DNA of 35,586 bases from Setaria digitata (GCA_003640385.1 RCAB01000579.1:1-35586); one strand, 5' to 3'. Positions 11,371-21,420 are shown, counted from the stretch's first letter. Numbers and translations are program-made. The notes: generated by a model not told the origin, from the sequence alone.

Positions 11371-13690
11371 CGGGAAAATGTCTTTTTGACAAAAATTAGA
11401 AAAAAAAAAAAAGTGTCTTAATGATGATGTTCTTCACGTTTTTCACCGAGAAAAAAAAACTGAAAATACTGCAAGGGAATGATTTTGTCGTGTTAGCAAA
11501 TGTCATTGATTTAGATAAGCGTTATCAGTTAGATTTAGATTTATCAGCAAGTTGAAATGGGTAGAACTTGAGGTTGGATTACAGAATAAGTGAGGTAAAT
11601 ATTAATTAATTTCTGTGTTAAATTTTTTTGCTTCATTTGTTAAATGTTAAAAATTTTATGATAAAATTTCTTTTTATCAATTCTATTTTTTGTTTTATTT
11701 CTTTTCTTTTTTTCATTGCATTGTGTTATTTTCCATTTCATTTGTCAAAGTAATTGTATTAAAAAAAAAAAAAGACTAATGCAAGAGAAATCAATTGCAG
11801 TATCGTAACAGTGGCTAATATTTAATGATTAAAGAAAACAGTAATAATAATGATAAAAATAATAAGAGGACGGAGAATTCTAGACTTTTTAAAGTTTAAA
11901 ATTCATTAAATAAAAAATTACAACAAATATTAAAACGTTTCAAATTTAAACGCTTATATGAATTCCGTTTTATCGTACAATATTCACTTCTATAGAAGTA
12001 AATAATAAGTAACTATGACAAAATGAATATGGCGCAAATGTTATTTAAAAAACAAAAAAGAAAAAAAAAGAACTGATTGGAACCAAATAATGTAGCACAA
12101 TTTAAATCATTTAATAAAATTTATTTTTTTTAGAAATTTATAAAAAAAAAAAAAAGAGAAATAACAATTGAAAAAATGACAAAGTAATCAGTTTAAAGTG
12201 AAAATTCATTGATTGAATAGTTAACAATGAATTTGCAGCAGCAGCAAAGTATTGCTCGGATTTGTTTCGAAAACTTTTTTTTTTTCTCTTTCTGACAGAA
12301 AAATCTTTTCTTTTTTATGAAATCTTTTTTTTTTGGTTTAAAAAGCAAAGCAAAAAGAGAGAACAAAAAAGAAGCAAAAAAAAAATTGAAATTTTTGAAA
12401 GATTTATAAAATGAATGAGATGCCTTTTGACAAGAATGACTCGTGAAAAAAGAGGAAACAGTTGCTTGCAATTTTCATTGAAAAATTTTTGGCTGATTTA
12501 TAAGTTAATCATACTAATTGAAATTTTGAAAATCGGAAATTCATCTTTTCTTTTTATTTTTTGATAAAAATTTTTACAAAATAATTAAATTAAATTCTAT
12601 TTGAAAAGTTTGTTTGCATGCTAGATTAAATCAATAAATTTTTTATTATGCAAATAAATTTATTGATAAAAATGATTTCTTATTTTGAGCAAAATTTAAA
12701 TTTGTAAATTGAATTTTTTCTTTTTTGTTGACAATCTAGCCATAAAAATTTCTGTCTTGATTCACTGAAAATATTATTATTTTATCAATCATTATTTATA
12801 ATTTCTTATTGCTACTGCCATTAATTTTACTATTGCTACTGTTGCTATCATGATATAATTTGAGTAATTTCAAAAAAAAAAAAAAAAAATAGATAAATAA
12901 AACTTGAAATGGATAAAGTGCACAGGAAAAATGAAGTAGTAAAAGTGAAATGGAAACATTTGGATAAATCATTAATAATAAAGATTTGTCTCGAGTGGTT
13001 GGATTGCGTTAAAATGATTCGATTTTCGATAAATGTTAAGAAAAATGTTTTATTGTTGCTGAAAAGAAAAAAAAAGGGAAAAGAATTTCAATCAAAAATT
13101 ATAATCAAATGATTTTAAAACAGTTAAAAATAATCAACAAATGGTTTATTTTATCAGTTAAAAATCCCTAACAAATGGCTTTTTTTTTTTTTTTTTTCAA
13201 ATTGATCAAATGAATTCCTCTTGTTATGCATTATTTATTAAAGCTTATCAGAGAGCCAACAACTTTGCAAACATTTGTGCATATCTTTAATTTTGTTTTT
13301 GTTTTTGTTTTTTGTTTTTGATTTCTCACAAATTTAATTTTGTCAAAGACGAATTCAATTTTTAAAAAATAGTATGTCAACAAAAATAATTTAAAAATAA
13401 TTAAAATTTTATTGGAAATTTAATAAAATGAAATTTTACATAGGAGAAACCATTAGTATGCTAGCACCACTAATGCTAGATATATTTAATAAGTCAACGC
13501 ATTAAAACATTTAACTAATCAAGTGGAATTGGTTCAATTGTTGACATTAACATCAGGAATTTGTTATTGGAAGTTATTTTACTTCCGGATACAGTTAAGT
13601 ATCATTTTAATGCTACCGTTAGACAATGATTAATTACCCACTAAAGAGGTTAATTAAAATTGATTAATTAAGCTTTACAAATAATATTTA
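11371..13690. other. AT-rich intergenic DNA, no supported gene
   Basis: Contains a 44-codon plus-strand frame at 11421-11555 and a Lys-rich 67-codon plus-strand frame at 12909-13112; neither has splice or homology support. A degenerate direct repeat (CAGTTAAAAAT...AACAAATGG) occurs twice at about 13122-13195. Confidence 0.45.
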
Positions 13691-13691
13691 C

Positions 13692-13740
13692 CTTCTTTAA
13701 TGGTACCTTTTCCATACTCATCTTTCGTCATCATTGCATT
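13692..13740 (-). CDS. Orphan internal exon candidate (49 bp)
   Basis: The acceptor is ATTTTGCAG and the donor GAAG|GTAAAT, both good nematode forms. Only one frame is open, entering in phase 0 and leaving in phase 1, with 16 residues reading NAMMTKDEYGKGTIKE. The exon is clearly richer in G and C than its flanks. No partner exon was found on either side. It could belong to a further minus-strand gene with long introns, or be a chance match. Confidence 0.3.
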
Positions 13741-14244
13741 CTGCAAAATACCAATTAGTGCATATGGGAAAGGAAAAATGCATTTTATAATCAATACAAA
13801 TATTCCACATTCTGCCTTAAATTTCCATTTCATCTAATTCCTTTCCATTTCCTTTCTTAATTTGAATAAATATTGTTAAATTTTATTAAATTATCAATAA
13901 TAGGAATGTACCAATTTTGTTTCAATTTCACGTACAGTATAAAGTGGAAGATCAATTAAGAATAATTGTAAATCATATTTAGTTTGATGGTAATGCTAAA
14001 TTGATGTTAATTTAAATTGGAAATTGAAATTACTGTTAAATAATAAATTCTCAAAAGAGATTGATAAAATTATCGCAATTTCGATCTTTAACATAAATGA
14101 ATAAGCGAGCAATTAATAAGTTTAAAAAAGGTTAATAAAATTATCGCAATCATGCTAATTACTTCTATATTTATTCAAATAACATATTTAAAGTATATTA
14201 AATTTTAGCATTTTTTTCCTGAAAAAGCATGTTAAAATTTTTTA

Positions 14245-14266
14245 ATGCATTTTTTGAAAAATGCAT
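14245..14266. other. Perfect 10-bp hairpin
   Basis: ATGCATTTTT (14245-14254), TG, AAAAATGCAT (14257-14266). A short, tight stem-loop with no assigned role. Confidence 0.5.
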
Positions 14267-15209
14267 TTTCCACTTGTTTCTTCTTAATTTTTATTTCATT
14301 TATTGCATTTGAGAAAGCAATTTATTTGTCCTTTTTATTTATTTTTTATTTTTAATTTCTTCCACTTTTTAATACTGTTCGATTTCGTGCAAAATTTAGT
14401 GCTTATTATGCTAATTAAACGAATTGTTCTTTCCGTTGAATTACAATGTACGGCAAACGATTGATTATTGCTTTATATGAAATTAAATTCTTTTTTCCTC
14501 TTCTCCCCTTTGCCTAAATTATATTAAGCATAGGAAAGAAGAAAAAAGAATAGAACGAAGCAATTTGGCAGGAAAATTTATCATTTCAACTTGAAAGAAA
14601 AAAAAAAATCAGTTTGAAGATTTCTTTTTTCGTGTATTAAATAATAATAAATATGACCAGAATTGACAATAATTCAAATTTGAAAGTTCAAAAAAAGTCA
14701 AGATTTATAGGAAAATTTCGAGTTAAAGAAAATATAGCATGAAATTCATCATCAGAATTTCAAAGCCAATGAAGATAAATTGAAATGAATTAAATTGAAT
14801 TAAAATTATTTCAGTATTAAATAAAATTTTGTAATAAGAACAAATTTAAAAAAAAAAGTAAATTTGTGACAGGAATAAATTTGAAAAGAAAATAAAAAAG
14901 GTAAACAAATGAATAGAAGAGGAAATATTCGCTCTGATTAAAATTATTTAAACTAAAGATTTTTCGCTACTAATTTGAATTTGAAAAATAAACCTGAAAA
15001 CTAAAAGCGAAACAAAAAAAAAAGAAACTGTGAACGAAATATTCGATCAGTTTCAAATTCTACTCCAATAAAATCGTATATGATATCAGTTGTATTGAAA
15101 AGTTCATTTTAAACTTCCTTCCTTTTTTTTTCATTTAAATTTTGGTAGTTTTTTTTTTTTCGCTAAATTTTTAGTACTTTTTTCTCCTTCTTTTCATTTA
15201 ATTTTCTCT

Positions 15210-15214
<5 letters not shown>

Positions 15215-15240
<26 letters not shown>
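15215..15240. repeat. Poly-T tract (26 T)
   Basis: Uninterrupted run of 26 T within a wider pyrimidine-rich stretch (15110-15250). Confidence 0.95.
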
Positions 15241-16677
15241 CTTTTCTAGTTATAAGATTTATCCTGAAAGCAGTGCAGTGCATTTAAGTGAAAGTAAAAG
15301 TGGTTAAATTAACATTTCCGTTTGAGCAAAATATTTGCCGAATGAAGTAATTCGTTCTTTTCATACTTCTTTATTTTTTCAATTTTCTTTTTTCTTTTTT
15401 CTTTTTCTCTAACTTTAATCTAAATACAAGTGAAATAAATGCTAGGAAATATTGACATGTCGATAAATAAAACATTTTTGATTGGATGTAAAGAAGACAA
15501 AGTCTATACAATTTTGAAATTTTAGTGCACCATTTTTTTTTTTTATTTTTTCAAAAAAAAAATTTTTCATTTTTCTTCCTCCCTTCTTTCTTCTCTTCCC
15601 TATATATATATATATAAAATATAAATATATATATATTTTGGTTTATTTGTTTTACAATTACTTTCAAGTATTTACTACCATTTTGCTGTCTTTTTTAATC
15701 ATCAGTTTTAAGTATTAACATTTCTAAATGCAAATAGGAAGAATTCTTGTTTTTTTTTTTTTGAGTTTGTTAAAATGCATCATCGACGAGGTGCTACTTT
15801 AAATTGCTTTTTTTTTATTCAAATTTATTTAAATAAAATGTAAAATTTATTGAATAAAACGAAATTTTGTGTCCAATATACATATATATTTTTGCTAAAA
15901 TTATTGCCAAATTAAAGCAGAATAAATGAAATAGAGCTTTTATGCTCAACAAAAATATTTTTATTCCTGTAAATAAATAAAATATGCTAAATTGAGCGAA
16001 ATTATTGTTTAATATAAATCTTTACTTATGTTTTGTTATTTAAGTTTGTTTAAGAACAAAAATTACATTAGCAATAAAAAGTGCAACAACATTTGTTCTT
16101 TCAATGGAAAATTTTGTATAAGTGAAAATTTTATGATTTGAAAGTAAAAAAATAAACGAAGAATAAAAAGCGAAAACAAAAGTGAAAATAAAATGAAAAA
16201 AAAAGAGAATTAATATTTTGGAAGGTTTTTAAAATGCCCATTGATTTTATAATTTTTGTTGCGAAATTATCTTTGCATTGTTCAAATAAATTTTTAGGAA
16301 GCAAATTAATGAAATGTTTTGTTGTTAACATCTAGTCGATTAGCATTACTATGCAGAAATTTTGAAATTTGACAATAAAAATTAAAAAATCTGAAATAGG
16401 TCAAGATCATAAGATTGGTTTGTTTTGCGAGCTACCAAAAAACTTTATATTATACAATAAAGGAGATTTCCTGTGATATTTCAAACACATCAATTTTTGC
16501 CCTGGAAAAAAAAGGAAGAAAACAAAAATCTCAAAAGCAGCAATGAATTTACAAAGGAAATAATTATTTGCTAAAAAAAAAATTTTACTGAAAGATTAGC
16601 ATAATAGTTGCGCAGTTCCTGGTGATGCAATAATAGAATGTAAAAACAAATGAAGAAAATACTAAATTTTATCTTGC

Positions 16678-16683
16678 TTTATT
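16678..16683 (-). terminator. Candidate poly(A) signal AATAAA for the Reeler-DOMON gene
   Basis: An AATAAA on the minus strand lies about 117 nt after the stop codon, inside TTAATAAAGC. This gives a 3' UTR of a normal nematode length. AATAAA is common by chance in DNA this AT-rich, so the call is tentative. Confidence 0.35.
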
Positions 16684-16799
16684 AATGCAACGAAAAAAAT
16701 TGAAAATGGTATTGAAGAATCAAAAGTTTTTGTTTGAAAAATACAAAAATGAACAAAAGAGAACAGGTTAATATGCATGTACACTTAATAACATTACTA

Positions 16800-17008
16800 T
16801 CATAAACAAACAAAATTTAATGAAATGATAAGCATAAAATGAATTATATAAGTATTGGCACTTCGATTAAATGTACAAGCGTTATCAGATGATGATGATG
16901 TGATATGAATTTTCGGTGGTAACCTGGTGACACCGGATGAAATTGAACTTGGATTACACATATTTGATCCCGGTATCTTCCATTTACGCAATTTATATGG
17001 ATGACCGT
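16800..17008 (-). CDS. Exon 7 (terminal) of the Reeler-DOMON gene
   Basis: The acceptor is CGTTTCAG, entered in phase 1; the exon ends at a TGA stop at 16800-16802. It encodes residues 309-376: GHPYKLRKWK closes the DOMON domain, then comes a Ser/Thr/Pro-rich stalk with SSSSDNA as a possible GPI attachment region, then the hydrophobic end YIIHFMLIISLNFVCL with no cytoplasmic residues after it. A short membrane anchor is the alternative reading. Confidence 0.78.
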
Positions 17009-20000
17009 CTGAAACGAAAGAAAGAATTATTGATAAGAAATAAAAATTAATTTTAATAAATTTGGGAAAAGCAAAAAATAATGAATTGGAAATAACAATT
17101 TAATTTTTAGAAAGTATTTTTAATAGTGCAGAATCTTTTTATAGTAATAAAAAATGGATTATTTTTTTAAAAATGATTTTTTTTACAGTTTAATTTTTAA
17201 CTGATTTAACATCTTCGAGTGTTATTTATCAGTTTTCTCTATCTGAATTTTGGCAAAATCAAATAAATAAATAAAATATTAAATAAACTGAAAGCATGAA
17301 GCTTTATTGGTTGATTTTTGGAAATCTTACATGCATTAACTTTTCCAAACAGAAGTACTGATGTATTCTTTCTTGGACGTTCCATTTCGAAACTATAATA
17401 ATTATTACTAATTTATAACAAACATTAAGATCTTGAGCATACTCATTTGTCTAGTTAAAAAATATAAAATTAAATCAAAACATTAAAAGGGAAAACTCTT
17501 AAAATTTTGTCATTTACTAGAAAAATTCTTATAAGCCACAAATGTTTCAAAGTTGAAACCTAAATCCAGTAAGTATCAAAAGAAAAAAGGGAACACAAAT
17601 AATAAAAATAACTTGCCGACAAAAGGTACGTATACCATCATTAATTGTTTTCAATCGTTTACTGTGCGGCCGATCGAAAATATTCGGAAAACCCCGGTCA
17701 CCGGTTATATAATAATCATCCATTGATGAATTATTATTTGTTGAAATACATAGTACGGCACGCTTTTCACTCTATCAAATTAATTTTTATTATATTTCTT
17801 GAAAAACAGAAACGATATTTATGATTCAGTGGAAGAATTTCCTACAAGTTAAACACCGGTTAGGAAGAATAATCACTATTAAATTAAATTACATAAAATT
17901 AATTTTATCTGTCGGGTAAATTGCAAAATCATTAAGCAGTAAATTAATTAAATGATAAGAAAAAGGTTACAATTTAACGGTATAAAAATAGGTTAATTGT
18001 TGTAATAAATTTGTAATGTTCATTAACTATGCATTCTTCGGAATAATTTGTGCAGAATATATTCGCAATTTATTACTTATATTTCAACCTTTCAAACACC
18101 ACAACACTAAATTATTCATTGAGCCATTTTACTTTACCTCTATAAAGATTTAATTAAACTACATCTTAAATTAAATCTAAAAATAGATTTAATTAAATGA
18201 TCCTTTAAACTGCATCTTATTATTAAATCGAATATCATACATCCATTCATATACTGAAATTATAAATTAGAATAATAAGATTATTTACAAGATTCACTTT
18301 TCACAGGAAAAAAAAAAAAATGTAATAGATATCACTGAACCTCAGTTAAGCCAAATGAAGCTACATGGCCATAATGTGTTGCTTCAACAATCATTGATTT
18401 CTTATAGCATCGCCATTTTAATGAAAAACGGCATGTTTCACCGAATACGCATTGCTGATTACCAATTTTAAAACATCCATATGATGTGCCACAGCCTTGT
18501 TTTGCTACTAAAATTATTTTTTCAATTTCGTTTGTAATTGTGATTAAACAATTTCGGTTTTTTTTTTTCTTTTTTTTTTTTAAATTTTATTACCAATAAC
18601 AGTAACAGTAACAATATTCATTTCTAAAACTAAAATTTGTGCCTCAAAATTTTGAAGATTTATTAGTGATATCAAATGTGATACTTTTAAAAGAATGACA
18701 ATTTTTGGTTCCAAAATTTATGTTTTAGATTTTGTACCGATACAAAATGTAATTTAGAGAAACATAATGTAAAGTTGTATTGATTTTGACTGAATATTTA
18801 GAATTTCAGAATATATTGATTGAATATTTAGAATTTCAGAATATGTATATATATATATATATATATGTCTTAAAATATATTCTGAAAAATATATATATAC
18901 AATAAATAATGCTTGATTTGAAAGATCTAATTCGATGCTAAAAAATACTGCTTAACATACTTTCGTAGTATTTTCATGTTATAAATTTAAATTGGCAATT
19001 AAAATTAATTTCCAAAAAAAAAAAAAGAGTAAAAAAAAGCTTATAACAAACATAAAGTGGAATTAGACGCGGGCGAAAGGAATGATGAACGGATGTGATA
19101 CAACTGTTTGGAGTGTATGACACTTGCTAGGAAGATAACTGCACCAGATGGTACATTAGGCGGTTGCCATCTTAAGCTAGAATGCCGCCTAGACACGATA
19201 CCATCATTGATTATCGCACTTCCTGTAACATTTTGCTGCCAAAAAAAATCTTTTTTTTTTTTTCAAATGTTAATTTTGTGAAGTGTACAAATTTAAAAAA
19301 AAAAAAAAAAATAAATAAATTGTTCTTTGTTTATTTTGTTACTTTTACATACTCTTTAAATTGTATAAGGAATGATTTTCATCTCCTACTAAATTGTCAA
19401 TTTACACGTCTTACATATATCATACTATTAATTTGCACGTCCCACGCATACCATGTTGCTAATTTGCACGTCTCACGCATATCATGTTGCTAATTTGCAC
19501 GTCTCACGCATATCATGTTGCTAATTTGCACGTCCCATACATACGCTGTTAATTTGCACGTCTCACGCATACCATGTTGCTAATTTGCACGTCTCACGCA
19601 TATCATGTTGCTAATTTGCACGTCTCACGCATATCATGTTGCTAATTTGCACGTCCCATACATACGCTGTTAATTTGCACGTCTCACGCATACCATGTTG
19701 CTAATTTGCACGTCTCACGCATATCATGTTGCTAATTTGCACGTCCCATACATACGCTGTTAATTTGCACGTCGTATATAATATGGTTCATCAATTATGT
19801 GACATTTGAAATTTAGCAATGCTAACATGTTTATGTTGTATATAAAGATTACAAGAAGCATTTTTTTCACAGCAAAAAAAATTTAAGAGTCCCTTTGCAG
19901 CTCAATCTCCAAGCAATAAGAAATAAGGGGTGATGGAGCTGTCACAAAATATCAATCATGCGATAGCTGTTGAACTAACCGTAGGTGCCGCTACAGTTGA

Positions 20001-20914
20001 CAAGTTTGAAGTAGTTAGGTATTGGTGTCACAAAGCGACCGACTTGAGCTGTTGGATTAATAATTGAGCGAGCCTGTATTTGCGCTCGTTCAAATGGACC
20101 ACCTTCTACTCGTACTGTAAAAAAAAAAAAAAATTCTGTTGAAATAAGCTAAAGAGAAAGTTCTTTTTTTTTTTTTTTTTTATCTAAAAATTCTAAAATA
20201 TTTTCAGTTATATGTATTTTTTTATTAAATACTATAGTATGATTAATTATGACAGCATTGTTCAAAAGTATCAAAAAATTTTTGAATTTCGATCTCATCA
20301 ATTTTTTTTTTTTTTTTTGTTAGTCTCAAAAATAATTCCAACATATTTCTATATATTAAATAAAAATGATAAAACTTCGGCTCATTTCAAAGGAAAAGAA
20401 AACATATTTTTATCTTGTGTAGACATTTCAGCACTGCAAACTGTGTATGAATAAAATCAATGGGCAATTTTGTTAAAAATTTTTGCTGTTTTTTTTTAAA
20501 GACGAAAAAAACTTAAAAAATGAAAAATCGCGGAAATATTGCATGCAAAGTAAGTTGAAAAACAATTTTTTTGAAAAAGGAAACTTCCCAAGTCCTCAAA
20601 ATATGAAATAAAAAGCTAAAAAATTCGTTCGTAAAATAAGCGAGCATAAAGAAAATATATGTAACAAGTGAAAAAATTTAACCTTGTAAAATTTTTTTAT
20701 TTTCGGCATCATATTCGAATGTTTCATGACCTTTTTTATCAAAAATTCGTATTTTAAAAATAGTTTGTTTTAGTGGAGAAATTATATTTTGATTGTAAAT
20801 TGGTATCATTAAATCACAGGCAGGATCAGATACAGTGAAATCTTTCTGTTTTATCATTCCGAATACGGATGTTAATCGGATTACAAATATTATTAGCAAT
20901 ATTGCTGCTGACAT
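16800..20914 (-). CDS. Secreted or GPI-anchored Reeler-DOMON protein (FRRS1-like ectodomain without cytochrome b561), 7 exons
   Basis: Seven exons (20683-20914, 19980-20114, 19052-19222, 18341-18507, 17617-17771, 17331-17392, 16800-17008) join in frame to 1131 nt, 376 residues. Residues 1-19 are a hydrophobic signal peptide, which fixes the start at 20914. Residues about 28-170 read as a Reeler domain: Cys33 in CDLMIPIY, then GGPFERAQIQAR, VGRF, NCSGTYG and LRWQPPNVPSGAVIFLAS. Residues about 199-318 read as a DOMON domain, opened by GCGTSYGC: CRFSLKW, YGHVASFGL, VLCIST, then FCRFEMERPR. Cysteines lie at 33, 118, 185, 191, 199, 205, 213, 243, 286, 325, 352 and 375. N-glycosylation sequons occur at 117, 176, 248, 249, 296 and 355. 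A Ser-rich stretch (345-348) precedes a 16-residue hydrophobic end (361-376), as in GPI-anchored proteins. FRRS1 family members continue into a b561 haem membrane domain, which is absent here. The DOMON Met ligand position appears to be missing (SEKR), so haem binding is doubtful. The domain assignment is from memory of family patterns, not a search. Confidence 0.8.
17331..17392 (-). CDS. Exon 6 of the Reeler-DOMON gene
   Basis: A 62-bp exon with acceptor ATTATTATAG and donor GCAT|GTAAGA, the only donor in this gene close to the GTAAGT consensus. It enters in phase 2 and leaves in phase 1. It encodes residues 288-307 (FEMERPRKNTSVLLFGKVNA), the last strands of the DOMON domain. The other two frames do not join both neighbours. 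Confidence 0.7.
17617..17771 (-). CDS. Exon 5 of the Reeler-DOMON gene, ending at a GC donor
   Basis: The acceptor is TTTGATAG, entered in phase 0. It encodes residues 236-286, including SEKRAVLCIST and YYITGDRGFPNIFDRP. The next exon needs phase 2 entry. No GT in this exon or just after it gives phase 2, but TGTCG|GCAAGT does, with the strong GCAAGT form used by GC-AG introns. The joined residues read FCRFEMERPR, a typical DOMON closing strand, which supports this choice. Confidence 0.72.
18341..18507 (-). CDS. Exon 4 of the Reeler-DOMON gene (linker and start of DOMON)
   Basis: The acceptor is TAATTTTAG and the donor TGAG|GTTCAG. It enters in phase 1 and leaves in phase 0. It encodes residues 181-235, including the Cys-rich linker GCGTSYGC and the DOMON core CRFSLKWRC...MIVEATHYGHVASFGL. 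Read-through past the donor meets TGA after two codons. Confidence 0.8.
18791..18844. repeat. Tandem 24-nt duplication in intron 3
   Basis: TGAATATTTAGAATTTCAG plus ATAT occurs at 18791-18814 and exactly again at 18821-18844, a 30-bp period. The second copy's end (TTTCAGAATAT, 18834-18844) is inverted at 18877-18887 across an AT microsatellite, forming a hairpin inside intron 3. Confidence 0.85.
18845..18866. repeat. AT microsatellite in intron 3
   Basis: Alternating TA run forming the loop between the inverted TTTCAGAATAT / ATATTCTGAAA arms. Confidence 0.85.
19052..19222 (-). CDS. Exon 3 of the Reeler-DOMON gene (C-terminal half of Reeler)
   Basis: The acceptor is GTTACAG and the chosen donor is TTAT|GTTTGT; phase 1 at both ends, 171 bp. 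It encodes residues 123-179, including SSLRWQPPNVPSGAVIFLAS, which matches the Reeler 'xWxPPxxxxGxVxFxAS' strand pattern. The exon is visibly richer in G and C than the flanking introns. A second in-phase donor, ATCC|GTTCAT, would end it at 19091 and drop 13 residues. I prefer GTTTGT because it has G at +5 and T at +6. The acceptor is firm, the exact 3' end less so. Confidence 0.7.
19399..19773. repeat. Higher-order minisatellite in intron 2 of the Reeler-DOMON gene
   Basis: Twelve monomers plus a partial one, each carrying the core AATTTGCACGTC (AATTTACACGTC in the first). Most monomers are 31 bp; starts are at 19399 (degenerate), 19430, 19461, 19492, 19523, 19551, 19582, 19613, 19644, 19672, 19703, 19734 and 19762 (partial). 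A shorter 28-bp variant (CCCATACATACG after the core) recurs at 19523, 19644 and 19734. The four-monomer block (31+31+31+28 = 121 bp) occurs twice, then a three-monomer block of 90 bp. It lies entirely within an intron, between exons 2 and 3. Confidence 0.92.
19980..20114 (-). CDS. Exon 2 of the Reeler-DOMON gene
   Basis: The acceptor is a long T tract followed by ACAG, and the donor is TACG|GTTAGT. Phase 1 at both ends. It encodes residues 79-122 plus shared bases, including GGPFERAQIQAR and VGRFVTPIPNYFKLVNC, the conserved centre of a Reeler domain (F..(F)xxQAR...VGxF...C). Confidence 0.8.
20683..20914 (-). CDS. Exon 1 of the Reeler-DOMON gene (signal peptide and start of Reeler)
   Basis: Encodes residues 1-77 plus the first base of codon 78. 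It starts with a typical signal peptide (MSAAILLIIFVIRLTSVFG), followed by the first Reeler cysteine in DPACDLMIPIY and the SPLKQ segment. It ends CAAG|GTTAAA. If read through, the frame hits a TAA two codons later, so a splice here is required. Nothing upstream suggests an earlier in-frame start. Met20 is a possible but less likely start because it would remove the signal peptide. Confidence 0.8.
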
Positions 20915-20947
20915 TTTGTTATTTATAGTAATTAATAATAGCTAGCC

Positions 20948-20971
20948 AAAAATAATTAGCTAATTATTTTT
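20948..20971. promoter_or_regulatory. 24-bp perfect palindrome upstream of the Reeler-DOMON start
   Basis: The two 12-nt halves (AAAAATAATTAG and its complement) are exact inverses, centred on AGCT. The element sits 34-57 nt upstream of the ATG at 20914. It contains two inverted TAATTA cores, the site type bound by homeodomain proteins. The placement suggests a promoter-proximal site. AT-richness makes such cores common, but a perfect 24-mer is less so. Confidence 0.35.
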
Positions 20972-21359
20972 AGCCTTCATCAGTTTTGCAGTAGAAATTG
21001 ATAGTTAAAAAAATACGAATGAATGGGAAAAATTGTAGCGATAAATATGAAGAACGTTGTATTTGCCACCATTCCATGCGCATTTTCCAACAAATAATTT
21101 TGTTTCAAATTCTTTTTGTATGTTTATTATTTTTTTTTTCGACGGGAGCACTGACTGACATGAATTGGAATTACTTTGAAAATTATGAACTCAATTCGAG
21201 TTGATTAATTTGCATAATTAGCGAAGTATGAATAACAGAAACATTTGAAATATGAAAGAATAAATTTGTATTTGAGCATTCCAAATGTAGGCAATTAAAT
21301 ATATTGGAAATATATATTATATCAAATATATCTATTGCAGGGATGAATGGAATATCGCT

Positions 21360-21420
21360 TATTCATTCCAATGCAACCGTTGAAATAAGCAAAAAAATTT
21401 TTATCAATTATCAATAAAAC
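21360..21420. repeat. Dispersed direct repeat, copy 1
   Basis: About 58 bp beginning ATTCATTCCAATGCAACCG and containing TTGAAATAAG and ATCAATTATCAAT. It recurs with a few changes at 21625-21682, offset about 265 bp. It may be the remnant of a segmental duplication. Confidence 0.7.

Larger units (their letters stand above)
13741..16660. other. AT-rich DNA downstream of the Reeler-DOMON gene
   Basis: Contains a run of 26 T at 15215-15240, TA repeats at 15601-15616 and several other T runs. A minus-strand frame at 16131-16331 (66 codons) has a protein-like start but degenerates into Phe-rich sequence. No gene is called. Confidence 0.45.

Noticed and set aside
11421..11555. 44-codon plus-strand frame ending VIDLDKRYQLDLDLSAS
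   Set aside because: Protein-like tail, but it crosses an A run and has no supporting signals.
12909..13112. 67-codon plus-strand frame, Lys/Val-rich
   Set aside because: No splice or homology support; ends in Lys runs typical of A-rich DNA.
17393..17635. GT donors near the end of exon 5 (17614, 17624, 17628, 17634)
   Set aside because: None gives the phase 2 exit needed to reach exon 6 in frame; skipping exon 6 from a phase 1 site would remove the conserved FCRFEMERPR strand.
19182..19493. 103-codon plus-strand frame
   Set aside because: Its start is antisense to exon 3 and its end is the minisatellite, joined by Phe and Lys runs.
19399..19773. Resemblance to a CRISPR array
   Set aside because: The repeat is continuous with no unique spacers, monomers vary in a regular order, it lies in a eukaryotic intron, and no cas genes are present.
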